From contig NZ_JAKVBC010000012.1 of NCBI RefSeq assembly GCF_022447245.1, positions 1-64,000 on the forward strand: a DNA stretch of 64,000 nucleotides, given 5' to 3'. This document shows, in pieces, positions 54,525-63,826 of the stretch. Every line of letters begins with the position of its first letter. The first letter of the stretch is position 1. This DNA is from Kordia sp. (GTDB lineage Bacteria > Bacteroidota > Bacteroidia > Flavobacteriales > Flavobacteriaceae). The notes under the pieces were generated by a model. The model made no database searches. It saw nothing but the letters and a program-made list of their open reading frames with translations, and was not told the origin of the DNA. The position numbers and the translations under genes were made by a program.

Positions 54525-56075
54525 ATGAAAAGAAAATTACTATTACTTATTGCAATCTGCTTTGGTATAACTGTTCAAGCACAAACTACTTATATTCCAG
54601 ATAATGGTTTTGAGTATAGACTTCAACAATTAGGACTGGATTCTGGTCCAATTGATAACTTAGTTCTTACAGGAAATATTGATGATTTAGAAGATTTTGA
54701 CTTTGGAAACTTTACTGTAACAGATATTACAGGCTTGCAAGATTTTGTAGCTTTAAAAGATTTAAGAATTGATGACGCTGTGGCAGACTTATCTCCTATT
54801 GAAAATTTAACTGCGCTAGAAGAATTGGTTATTCGAGATGTCTTAGACACTACTGTTGACTTAAGTGCTTTAGTTAATCTTTCCTATGTGGGTGTTTCTA
54901 GATCTACTTTTACAACACTAGATTTTACCAATAATATCAATCTTACAGAAGTTTCTATCGAAGATATGACAAATGATATGGAAGCTATCATTTTTGGAAA
55001 CAACCCTTTGCTAGAAGATGCTTATTTCAATTTTGTCAATGTACAAGAATTAGATTTTTCTAGTTGTACTGCATTGAAAATATTATTAGTCAATCAAAAT
55101 CAAACATTAATCAATTTAAATGTTACTCAAAATACATTATTAGAAAGTATAGAGTTTGATGATAATTTACTTCTACCATACATAGATTTATCTGCAAATA
55201 CCGCATTGAATAGTGTGAGAGCAGAAGACAATGCTGCATTAGAAACTATTTATATTAAAAGTGGCAACAATACCAATATAGGGCAAACTTTTAGAGTAAA
55301 AGACAACCCTGCTTTAACATGTGTAGAAGTAGACGATGTAGCTTGGAGCAATACCTATTGGGGATTTCCAACAAACTATTTTACTGGTTTTAGTCTAAAC
55401 TGTTCTCCGTCAAATGACGATTGTGCACAAGCAACGCCAATTACGTTAGTACAACCAGCTTCCGCAACTACCATAAATGCTTCTAATAGTACAAATACGC
55501 CTGGTTGTGAGTCTTCTGGCATTACAATTTTAGACATTTGGTATGAATTTACTTCTCCAGCTTCTGGTAATGTCACCATGACCATCAATGCGCCACCATT
55601 GGTTGGAAAAATTGCATTGTATGAATCTTGTGCTGATGCGAGTCCAATAGTGTGTCAAGAAGGCGAATTGGCAATTACAGGTTTAACACCAAATGCAACC
55701 TATTACCTTCAAGTATGGCTTGAAGCAGACACCATGAATAGAACGCAAACTGCTTTGGAAAGCATGAACAGTAGTAGCGGTGGTTTTATTTTAAGTGTTC
55801 AAGATACCTCAACATTGAGTACAGATGATGTGGAAGGACTAACTAATCAAATTCGCATGTTTCCAAATCCTGCAAAGAACCTATTAAATGTAATTGCTCC
55901 AATGCTGTTGGAAGGTATTACGATTTATGACATGTCTGGAAAATTAATCTTAAAGCATGAAAACTTTACGAACAATTCACAAACATTAGATGTTTCGCAA
56001 CTTTCTAGTGGAATGTATATGGTTGAATTCAAAACAGAAAACACAAAAACACTCAAAAAATTAATTCTCAATTAA
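54525..56075 (+). CDS. T9SS-exported leucine-rich-repeat protein
   Basis: 516 aa. Signal peptide (ending TVQAQT), degenerate leucine-rich repeats (LEELVIRDVLDT, VQELDFSSCTALKILLV and similar, residues 60-270), a beta-sandwich part starting NDDCAQATPITLV with IWYEFTSPASG, and a C-terminal T9SS type A sorting domain (MFPNPAKNLLNV, SGKLI, LSSGMYMVEFKTEN, KKLILN). It is secreted or attached to the cell surface by the type IX system. Likely adhesion or recognition role (inference). Confidence 0.9.
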   Translation: MKRKLLLLIAICFGITVQAQTTYIPDNGFEYRLQQLGLDSGPIDNLVLTGNIDDLEDFDFGNFTVTDITGLQDFVALKDLRIDDAVADLSPIENLTALEELVIRDVLDTTVDLSALVNLSYVGVSRSTFTTLDFTNNINLTEVSIEDMTNDMEAIIFGNNPLLEDAYFNFVNVQELDFSSCTALKILLVNQNQTLINLNVTQNTLLESIEFDDNLLLPYIDLSANTALNSVRAEDNAALETIYIKSGNNTNIGQTFRVKDNPALTCVEVDDVAWSNTYWGFPTNYFTGFSLNCSPSNDDCAQATPITLVQPASATTINASNSTNTPGCESSGITILDIWYEFTSPASGNVTMTINAPPLVGKIALYESCADASPIVCQEGELAITGLTPNATYYLQVWLEADTMNRTQTALESMNSSSGGFILSVQDTSTLSTDDVEGLTNQIRMFPNPAKNLLNVIAPMLLEGITIYDMSGKLILKHENFTNNSQTLDVSQLSSGMYMVEFKTENTKTLKKLILN

Positions 56076-56082
56076 AATCACA

Positions 56083-56679
56083 ATGAAAAACTTACACCGT
56101 ATTACCGTAACTGTGCTTATATCTTTAATAATTATCGGATGCTTTGGCGATAAAAATACACTTGTTGGACAAGATCTTGGCAATACCGATTTTGTAAATA
56201 CAAACTTTACAAAAAATAAAGTAGCATTTTCTGAAATTCCCAAAAATCTATGCACATATGTTAACGAGGCCGACATCCGAGAATTGTATCCCGATGCTAC
56301 TAAAATTTTATTTGACGACGGACAAACATTTGCTTCAAAAAGTTGTCGTTTTCTAGTGTACATCAATGAAGATACAGAGGCTAAATTTGGCTTTTTAACA
56401 GGAATCATTACTGCCGTTGAAGATAAAGTCGCCGAAGGTGAAAATTGGATAGAAACTTGGGAACTCAAAAAGAAGATGTCCAAATCGTCTTCATTTGTAC
56501 CTAATTTAGGAATGGCTGCCATTTGGAAAGAAGCAAACAGGGAACTTTCTATAAAAATGGATGGATATATTGTTACAATTTTAACACCTGGATCACCCTT
56601 TAACAAAGAGGAATTAGAAAAAAATAGAGATTACAAAAAAATTGCCCTTGAAATAGCAAAACGAATGAATCTTTTTTAA
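56083..56679 (+). CDS. Lipoprotein of unknown function
   Basis: 198 aa. The signal ends at Cys20 in SLIIIGC (lipobox), so it is lipid-anchored. The mature part has two Cys (NLCTYV and SKSCRFLV) that may pair and no recognised domain. It starts 8 nt after the T9SS gene stop and precedes the CHAT gene by 40 nt, so it belongs to the same run. Confidence 0.75.
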   Translation: MKNLHRITVTVLISLIIIGCFGDKNTLVGQDLGNTDFVNTNFTKNKVAFSEIPKNLCTYVNEADIRELYPDATKILFDDGQTFASKSCRFLVYINEDTEAKFGFLTGIITAVEDKVAEGENWIETWELKKKMSKSSSFVPNLGMAAIWKEANRELSIKMDGYIVTILTPGSPFNKEELEKNRDYKKIALEIAKRMNLF

Positions 56680-56718
56680 AAAATTGTATTTTTAGAAAAT
56701 TAAAGATCCATTTTTCAA

Positions 56719-59565
56719 ATGCAAAAGCTTCAATCTATATCTTATTTTTTTTTAAGAGTACGCATATGTAAAATACTATGCGTACTCATAATTAGTTTAG
56801 ATTTAAAAGCAGGAAACTTCAAATTCCAAGAAACACAAGATACCGTTACCAAACCAACCATTGCTTTCTTATGGGGAAAATCGAATGCGTTGCACAACAC
56901 AAAACAATATGATGAATTGCTAGCATTTCTTGAAAAACATCTAAAAAACATACAACCTAAAAACCAGAAAGACAGTTTGGATGTTGCGGACTTGTATTAC
57001 AATCAATTTCAAGGAAATTTCTATACTGGCAAGTATTTGGAAAGTATTAAAAGTGCTAACAAAGGAATGCCGTATTGCGGAAAAGCAACAAGTAAAAGAG
57101 CCAAACACAACAAAGGTGTTTTATATTACAAAAGAGCGTATGGAGAAGCTGGAATGGACTTTGCTAAACGTGCGCAATTAAGTATGAAAACAGCACTTGA
57201 ATATTTATCTGAAGATGACGAATCAAGTTTGGATTATTTGGTAGATGCTTATGTATTTCTTTCAAGTCAGGCTGCTTATCATGGAAATTTACCCGATGCA
57301 AAACGCAATATTCGCATGGCAAATAAAACTTATGATAAGCATCGAAAACACCTCGATGAAGCACGCCGCGATCGATATGAAGTAGTTTTGGCATATAGAG
57401 AAGCATATTTACTGTATAAACTAGCTACTACAAAAGAAGATAGTCTGGAAATCGTAAACGTAGTCAACAAACTGAATACTTTGCAAGCTTCACCTAAATT
57501 CAACAAGCATGAGTACATTTATTACAGTACTGCGTTGAATCATATTGGCGATTGGTACATTAGTTACAAACATGATTCTTTAATCACTTCAAAAAAATTA
57601 GAAACTGGTTCTTATTATTTAGACAAATCGATCGATCTGGTTGAAAATAAAAATTACACAGGCGATTTAATCTCTTTTAAATATAATAAATGTAAAGCCT
57701 TAACGCTTGCGAACGATTTACAAAAAGCAGAAAGCTTGATGGAGTATTTGCTAGATTCTATGAACAAAAACGATTACAGAAGATCATTTTTTCTAGCACA
57801 AAAAGGGCTCATCAAAGCCAAACTCAAACAAAAAGATAGCGCCTTACGTATTTTTCATAATGTTATTGAACGAATTCATTCAGATTCTACAACACTTGCC
57901 AAAGATTACAGCAACTTTAAACCAAGTAAAACCTATGGCGAATCGCGATTAATACGCAGAGTGGCGGAAAAATTAGAAGAATTTTACAATGATGATCCTG
58001 AAGTCAAAAAAACAATTGCCCGATTGTATCGCATTGCCTTTATTCAGTTTGAAAATAGTTACGCAAAAACCAAATTCAATCCGAATCAGAATGATGTTTT
58101 AAGGGAAATATTGAATGGATCCTTACTCGCCCAAAAAGAGGGATTTGACGAAGAACATCTTTCTATAAACCAGTTACTTGGTCGTACTGAAACCATCATG
58201 AATCAAATGACTTGGCAGCGTTTTTATCAAAACAGATTCACTAATAAACTTCCTGAATTAGATTCGTTAAAGTTTAGACATTTAAACTTACGCACCTTAC
58301 TTACAGCTGCAAAAAAAGAGAATTCAATTCGAAAAGTAGATTCGCTTCAAGAACTTATCAATAACCATTTAATTTTTACAAATAAAAAGTTTCCAAACTT
58401 AGAATTATTAAGTAGTAAAAAGTTTGACATTGAAACATTACAAAGAAATTTACGTGACAATGAACTCGTTTTAAAATATTTTATTCTCAATACTAAAATA
58501 GCCATCTTTTCTATTTCGGCGAATGATATTCATTGGGAAATCAAGTCATGGACAGCAGATGAAATCGAATTAGGAGAAACTTTAATCAATAGTATTCGAG
58601 ACCGTAAATACGATGCAAAAACTGCCGCACTTTTAGGCGAAAAATTGTTACCAACAATAGATCCAGAGTTCACAAAAATCATCATCAACCCTGATGGCGA
58701 ATTGTATCGTATCCCTTTTGAAATTTTACAACTAGAAAATAAGTTTTTTATAGAAACCCATGAAATTCGATATACATCAAATTTGGGTTTTACACATTTT
58801 GAAAATAATTCGCAACCAACTACAAAAGGACTTTTAGCAATTTATGCTCCTAATTACCCTGAAACTGAAGCAATGGTAGCAACACGAAGCGATGCTTCTT
58901 TTCTAAAAGGCGCTAAAAAAGAAGCAGAAATCATTAGCAAACTCTTTCCTTCGGAAACGTATATTGGCGATAATATTTCTAAGAAATATTTCCTTGACAC
59001 CGCACCAAAAGCTGGAGTTTTACATTTGGCAATGCATGCTGTTATCAACAATGAAGAACCTGGACTAAGCAGATTATTATTCAACAAAAACAATCAAACC
59101 GACGACGATTTGTACTTGGAAGAACTCTACGCATTACAATTACAAGCCGATTTAGCCGTACTCAGTGCATGTAACACAGGTTTAGGGAAAGAAAGTGCTG
59201 GTAGAAACTTAGAATCTTTTCAACGCGCATTTACGTTCTCTGGCGTTCCTGCAACCGTTGTAAGTTTGTGGGAAGTGCCCGATCAATCAACTAGCAAGAT
59301 TATGGAAAGTTTCTACACATATTTAAAAGATGGATATACCAAATCAGCTGCATTGAAAAATGCCAAACTTAACTACTTAAGAAAGCACAAAGGAACTAAA
59401 CTAGAGCAACCATTCTATTGGACAGGCTTTATTTTATATGGCGATGAGAGTACCATTTCTATTGCTGCAAGTTCTAATGTGATTTGGCACATACTATTCG
59501 TTGTTATGATTGTTTTAACTATTTTAATTTTTAAGAAGCGATTAAAGTACAACGCAACATCATAA
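56719..59565 (+). CDS. TPR-CHAT caspase-like protein, membrane-tethered
   Basis: 948 aa. N-terminal signal or anchor (CKILCVLIISL), a long TPR solenoid (about residues 60-500), a coiled linker and a C-terminal CHAT domain with the catalytic dyad His773 (LHLAMHAVI) and Cys818 (LSACNTGLG), plus VVSLWEVPDQ and PFYWTGFILYGDES. A final membrane helix (VIWHILFVVMIVLTILIF, about 920-940) tethers it, so the CHAT part is probably periplasmic, unlike many soluble CHAT effectors. CHAT domains are clan CD cysteine proteases. Last gene of the envelope run beside an ECF sigma/anti-sigma pair. Confidence 0.9.
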   Translation: MQKLQSISYFFLRVRICKILCVLIISLDLKAGNFKFQETQDTVTKPTIAFLWGKSNALHNTKQYDELLAFLEKHLKNIQPKNQKDSLDVADLYYNQFQGNFYTGKYLESIKSANKGMPYCGKATSKRAKHNKGVLYYKRAYGEAGMDFAKRAQLSMKTALEYLSEDDESSLDYLVDAYVFLSSQAAYHGNLPDAKRNIRMANKTYDKHRKHLDEARRDRYEVVLAYREAYLLYKLATTKEDSLEIVNVVNKLNTLQASPKFNKHEYIYYSTALNHIGDWYISYKHDSLITSKKLETGSYYLDKSIDLVENKNYTGDLISFKYNKCKALTLANDLQKAESLMEYLLDSMNKNDYRRSFFLAQKGLIKAKLKQKDSALRIFHNVIERIHSDSTTLAKDYSNFKPSKTYGESRLIRRVAEKLEEFYNDDPEVKKTIARLYRIAFIQFENSYAKTKFNPNQNDVLREILNGSLLAQKEGFDEEHLSINQLLGRTETIMNQMTWQRFYQNRFTNKLPELDSLKFRHLNLRTLLTAAKKENSIRKVDSLQELINNHLIFTNKKFPNLELLSSKKFDIETLQRNLRDNELVLKYFILNTKIAIFSISANDIHWEIKSWTADEIELGETLINSIRDRKYDAKTAALLGEKLLPTIDPEFTKIIINPDGELYRIPFEILQLENKFFIETHEIRYTSNLGFTHFENNSQPTTKGLLAIYAPNYPETEAMVATRSDASFLKGAKKEAEIISKLFPSETYIGDNISKKYFLDTAPKAGVLHLAMHAVINNEEPGLSRLLFNKNNQTDDDLYLEELYALQLQADLAVLSACNTGLGKESAGRNLESFQRAFTFSGVPATVVSLWEVPDQSTSKIMESFYTYLKDGYTKSAALKNAKLNYLRKHKGTKLEQPFYWTGFILYGDESTISIAASSNVIWHILFVVMIVLTILIFKKRLKYNATS

Positions 59566-59567
59566 AT

Positions 59568-61136
59568 TTAATTTCTAATAATCTTACGTACAGATTTTCC
59601 TTGTAAGGTTTGAATCTCCAGAAAATAAATTCCTGATTTTTGTGTAGATACATCAATTTCTCGGTTCACAATTCCACTCGTTTTTTCTTCTTCAACTATG
59701 GTTTGTATCAGTCTTCCTGTACTATCATACAATGTCACACTAACAGTATTTTCTCCAGAAGCTGTAAAAGTCAAATAAACCGTTTCGCTCGTCGGATTCG
59801 GATATATAACAAAATCCAATTCAGGAATATTATTTTCAATACTTAAAGTTGTTCCATCAAATTCATACGCGCCCATATCTACCGTAGTATTGTATATTCT
59901 CGCATTCCCTAAAATATCTGTTGCTTGTACGCCTGTATTATCTCCAACATCAATACATGGAGAAGCATTCTGCAATTGCAATCCGTCATCATTAGTCATC
60001 CAAATTCCATCCATTCCTGCTCCAGAAGCCATATCTAAAAACATCGGATTTACATCAATGTTTCCTGTTCCTACTCCTGAAATCACATGCGGAGCAATTT
60101 GTCCTGTAAGGTCTATATCTGAATGTGTTGCAAAGACTTGTGCACCAGTTCCTCTTATATAAAATTGTGGAGCAACTCCTGTTGCCGAATTGTTCCAAAC
60201 AATACAATTTTGCAATGTCACCGTACATGAACCTGACGATGTTCCGCCACTTGGATCAAGGTTATCTGCAATAAAAGCACCTCCATATCCGTTTAATGCC
60301 ATATTGTTTATAAAAGCACAATTGATCAATACGGGATGACAATTTCCGCCATTGCCGCCCCACGCATACATTGCCCCTACATTAGTGGCAGCAGTGTTTT
60401 CATAAAATATAGTATTAATTACGGTAGGACTCGCCGTTCCTCCTACACCATAACTGTCCATTCCTCCTGCTTCAATTAATGCGTGATTTTGTGTAAACAC
60501 ACAATTTATATATGTAGGTTGCGTATTTCCGCCACCAAAACCATTATTAAACGCACCTGCGCCCCATGAAGCGGTATTATGTCTAAAGAGAATATTTCGA
60601 ATCGTAGGATGGCAACTTCCACCAACATTATATCCATGATTATAGATTCCGCCACCTAATCCATTTCCAGAACTTGTGGGATTTCTATCATCATTACCAT
60701 ATTCGATAATAAAACCATCAATAATAGCAGTTGCGTCTAACAGTTGGTTATATACTACATTGTAACTATTATCATTGATGCCAGCAGCGCCAATTTCACC
60801 ACTTAAAATACTCATTAAACCATTCGTCAAATCTCTTTGTGACAATAGCGTTTCGGTTCCACTAAAACTTCCATAAATAGTGACTCCATTTCGCATGCTA
60901 AATGCTATATTTCGGTTTATAGTTGTAGTAGTAAAATAGGTTCCAGCAGCAACCCAAACTTCATCTCCTACATTGGCTGCATCAATAGCCGTTTGTAAGG
61001 AAGTTCCTGGAAATGCATTTGCCCAACTTGAACCATCAAAACTTCCCGCTCCTGTTGGCGTAACATAGCTAATTTGTGCTTGCACCTCAAAAGCTAAAAG
61101 AACAAATAGCATGCATAAAAAAGTAATTCTTTTCAT
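59568..61136 (-). CDS. T9SS-exported beta-helix protein
   Basis: 522 aa. Signal peptide (ending EVQAQ), then a right-handed beta-helix of the Bacteroidota polymorphic-outer-membrane-like kind (GAGSFDGSSWANAFPGTSLQ, repeated G-G-I/A-x-N turns such as GNGLGGGIYN and GGAFIAD), ending CIDVGDNTG and VDMGAYEFDG, and a C-terminal T9SS type A sorting domain (IYPNPTSETVYL, DSTGRLIQTI, KSGIYFLEI, KIIRN). Surface or secreted; ligand unknown. Convergent with the CHAT gene, 2 nt apart. Confidence 0.9.
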   Translation of the reverse strand: MKRITFLCMLFVLLAFEVQAQISYVTPTGAGSFDGSSWANAFPGTSLQTAIDAANVGDEVWVAAGTYFTTTTINRNIAFSMRNGVTIYGSFSGTETLLSQRDLTNGLMSILSGEIGAAGINDNSYNVVYNQLLDATAIIDGFIIEYGNDDRNPTSSGNGLGGGIYNHGYNVGGSCHPTIRNILFRHNTASWGAGAFNNGFGGGNTQPTYINCVFTQNHALIEAGGMDSYGVGGTASPTVINTIFYENTAATNVGAMYAWGGNGGNCHPVLINCAFINNMALNGYGGAFIADNLDPSGGTSSGSCTVTLQNCIVWNNSATGVAPQFYIRGTGAQVFATHSDIDLTGQIAPHVISGVGTGNIDVNPMFLDMASGAGMDGIWMTNDDGLQLQNASPCIDVGDNTGVQATDILGNARIYNTTVDMGAYEFDGTTLSIENNIPELDFVIYPNPTSETVYLTFTASGENTVSVTLYDSTGRLIQTIVEEEKTSGIVNREIDVSTQKSGIYFLEIQTLQGKSVRKIIRN

Positions 61137-61482
61137 AGTCGTAGTATTTTATAATTAACAACGATACAAACATATTACGAACTGCGCTTTTGGATGTCCC
61201 AGATTATTGAAACTAAAGGAATCAGGACGGCAAATGGGTGTTTTTCCCAAAAGTTTGTAAATTAGAAGGAAACATCTTCGTTCATGACTACCATGAAAAT
61301 TTCATCAGGTTTTTGAGTATTGGGTTTTGGTAATATCATTTAAAACTCAATATTCACCATCTAGTATTTTGACTTCGTTATTCGTTGATTTGATTTCGAT
61401 ACTAGCTGTTTGCTTAATTGGGAATTCGTTAGAGCAACGAAAATCGAAAGATTTTGTATTGAGATTTACTTTGAAGCGAAAT
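61137..61482. other. Intergenic region of 346 bp, no gene recognised
   Basis: Between the T9SS gene start and the lpxK stop. I see no ORF, RNA fold or repeat that I can support. Confidence 0.5.
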
Positions 61483-62496
61483 TTACGATTCTAAAAACTT
61501 TCCAACTTTTTGTTGAAACTTCTGTTCATCTGACAAAAACTGTACTTGAATTGGTAAATAATAAAGATGTTCCAAACTGCCTTGCAAACGCATAAAATCC
61601 TTTTCGGTTGTTAAAATACGTTTGTTTCCTGCTTTTTGTTTTATTGTAGTAATATCGCTTTCGCTGAAATGATAATGATCAGCGTATTTTAAGTGTGTAT
61701 ATTGTAACTGTTGATCGTTTAAATATTGCAACAAAGGTGTCGGATTGGCAATTCCTGTAATCAATACAAATTCGGAATCCCTTAAATCTGTTAATGCAAC
61801 TTCTTCTTGTTCGTTTTGAACAGTTTCGGAATACGCAATCGTCGTAAAAAACACTCTTTGATGTGCTTTTGGACGCAGCTTCTTTCTAATTTTTGTTTGT
61901 TGTACTACTGAAACTTCTGTGGGACATTTGGTCACAATAATCACATCTGCACGTTTGGCTCCTGAATTTGGTTCTCGTAAATTTCCTGCGGGCAGCATAA
62001 AATCGTTGGCATACAAATCATAAAAAGGCGTCAATAAAATATGGAATCCTGCGGTTACTTTCCGATGTTGAAATGCATCATCTAACAAAATCACTTCTGG
62101 CGAATCTTCCAAGTTCCGTAAGGTTTCAATTCCAACGGTACGTTCTGCTTCTACCGCAACTTGAATATCATTTTTAAATTTATGATAAAACTGCAATGGT
62201 TCATCACCAATATCTGAAGCTGTAGTAGTTGAATTTGCTAATAAAAACCCTTTCGTCTTTCGTTTATAACCTCTACTCAATGTAGCTACTTTGTATTGAT
62301 CTTTCAACAAACGAATCAAGTATTCTATCATCGGTGACTTTCCTGTGCCACCAACACTCAGATTTCCAACACAAATCACAGGAAAATCATAGGAAGTCGA
62401 TTTTAAAAAACCTTTATCAAATAGCCAATTGCGGATAAACACAATAGCGCCATAGAGCACAGAAAAAGGTAATAAGATCAATCGAAGTCTTCGCAT
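61483..62496 (-). CDS. lpxK: Tetraacyldisaccharide 4'-kinase
   Basis: 337 aa. N-terminal membrane-associated helix (RLILLPFSVLYGAIVF), the P-loop VGNLSVGGTGKSPMIEYLI, LSRGYKRKT, the DDAFQHRKV motif (family D-D-x-Q-H) and GIANPTPLLQYL. It phosphorylates the lipid A precursor at the 4' position at the inner membrane. Stands near the Nif3 gene as in many Bacteroidota. Confidence 0.95.
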   Translation of the reverse strand: MRRLRLILLPFSVLYGAIVFIRNWLFDKGFLKSTSYDFPVICVGNLSVGGTGKSPMIEYLIRLLKDQYKVATLSRGYKRKTKGFLLANSTTTASDIGDEPLQFYHKFKNDIQVAVEAERTVGIETLRNLEDSPEVILLDDAFQHRKVTAGFHILLTPFYDLYANDFMLPAGNLREPNSGAKRADVIIVTKCPTEVSVVQQTKIRKKLRPKAHQRVFFTTIAYSETVQNEQEEVALTDLRDSEFVLITGIANPTPLLQYLNDQQLQYTHLKYADHYHFSESDITTIKQKAGNKRILTTEKDFMRLQGSLEHLYYLPIQVQFLSDEQKFQQKVGKFLES

Positions 62497-62675
62497 ACAA
62501 CGAAAGTATAATTTTTTAAGTTAGTAATGAAAATGAAATGCTGAATATTCAAATTACTCTATAAATGTGTAGATTAATTTGAAAACGTAAAAACTCTTGG
62601 ATTCTTTATTTTTGAATATTTACTTAATCATTGAAGTATCCTATATTTATCCCATAACCGATTAGTATGATCATT

Positions 62676-63181
62676 ATGAAAAAAAGTTTTTTATTCATTA
62701 TTATCTTACAAGTCTTCTGAGTTGTAGCGAAAAAACAATTCTTCAAAGAAGTTTTGAAATAGAAAAAAAAGATATCATGTATGGAGGAATGATTGTTTCG
62801 GCTATTCCATTTCAAATAGAAGGAGAATATAGGACAAGATATATTCGTGAGAAAGGAGGTCTAGGAGGAATTAACCTTGCCACTCCTGAACTCGATAAAT
62901 TGTATTGTGGCAACTCTAGCGTTACAGATAGCACAAAAGCGATTTTAATTATTAATTTTCCTTCAAAGAAAATAATTGGTTACGAAATAACTAGCGAAAA
63001 TGGTTTCAGTAAAAAAGATATCATAGTTGAACTAAGCAAAGCATACGCTGAAATATATAAGAACAAAAAGAAATATGAAATTTGCTGCGACAAACTTTCT
63101 GATTTAGAATTAAAAAGCATTGTGGTTTTTAAAGTTGGACAAAGAATTTATTTAGAATCTGAGGTTAGCTCAAAAAAATAA
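62676..63181 (+). pseudogene. Small lipoprotein with a frameshift in its signal peptide
   Basis: ATG 62676 starts MKKSFLFIIILQVF and stops at TGA (62718-62720). The other frame carries SLLSCSEKTILQRSFEIEKK and runs on to 63181. One base added near 62705-62710 would join them as MKKSFLFIIIL-x-SLLSC, a good lipobox. The mature protein (about 155 aa) contains GGLGGINLATPELDKLY and ends ESEVSSKK; family unknown. The in-frame ATG 62777 would give a 134-aa cytoplasmic product and is less likely. Decayed gene or sequencing error. Confidence 0.6.
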
Positions 63182-63222
63182 AACCTCTTTCTATTCTGAA
63201 AAACGTAAATTCAATTCGTTCA

Positions 63223-63651
63223 CTATTTTTTCACATAGATCTTTTCATTAGAAGCAAAAAGTACCAGTTGATGTTCCTGCTGTTTGCCATGTGAGATTAA
63301 GATTTTAAAAAACTTATAACTATCTGGATATACAGAAATTTGTGGGGAAATTAGATTGGTCGTTTTATACAATTTTCCTCGTGGTGATTCTTCAAAGTCT
63401 GCAATCACTATGTAATAAAAGCTTTTAAACGCTTGAATATCTTCATCATCACTCACACGTTCATCACTGGCAACTTTTATGGCTTGCATTCTAAAATGTT
63501 CGTTGCTCCTAGAAAACATGTTATGCTCATTCATTTCTAAAAGCACTTTAAATAAACGATTGTCTTCAATAGGAATAATTCCACTTCGCGATTGTGAAAA
63601 CAGACAAAAGGGAATCAAACAAAGCAGGATCGCAGTCAAATTTTTCTTCAT
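63223..63651 (-). CDS. Secreted protein of unknown function
   Basis: 142 aa. Signal peptide (MKKNLTAILLCLIPFCLF, cleaved near SQS), then a mostly helical to beta chain (FKVLLEMNEHNMFSRS; DIQAFKSFYYIVIADFEES; SYKFFKILISHGKQQ; ASNEKIYVKK). I do not recognise the family. Convergent with the broken lipoprotein gene and divergent from Nif3 (175 bp apart). Confidence 0.7.
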   Translation of the reverse strand: MKKNLTAILLCLIPFCLFSQSRSGIIPIEDNRLFKVLLEMNEHNMFSRSNEHFRMQAIKVASDERVSDDEDIQAFKSFYYIVIADFEESPRGKLYKTTNLISPQISVYPDSYKFFKILISHGKQQEHQLVLFASNEKIYVKK

Positions 63652-63826
63652 AATTCATATTATAATTTTAGTTATTAATTTGAAGATACAGCATCTTTCA
63701 ATACAAGCTTGAAATTATTTTGTAAACGTCGTAAAAAATTTATGAACGTTCTAAATTGTGCTGTTTTTCGTTTTAATTGTCATTTTTCTACTGCTTATTT
63801 TTATATTTGATCCAAAAGGAAAAAAG

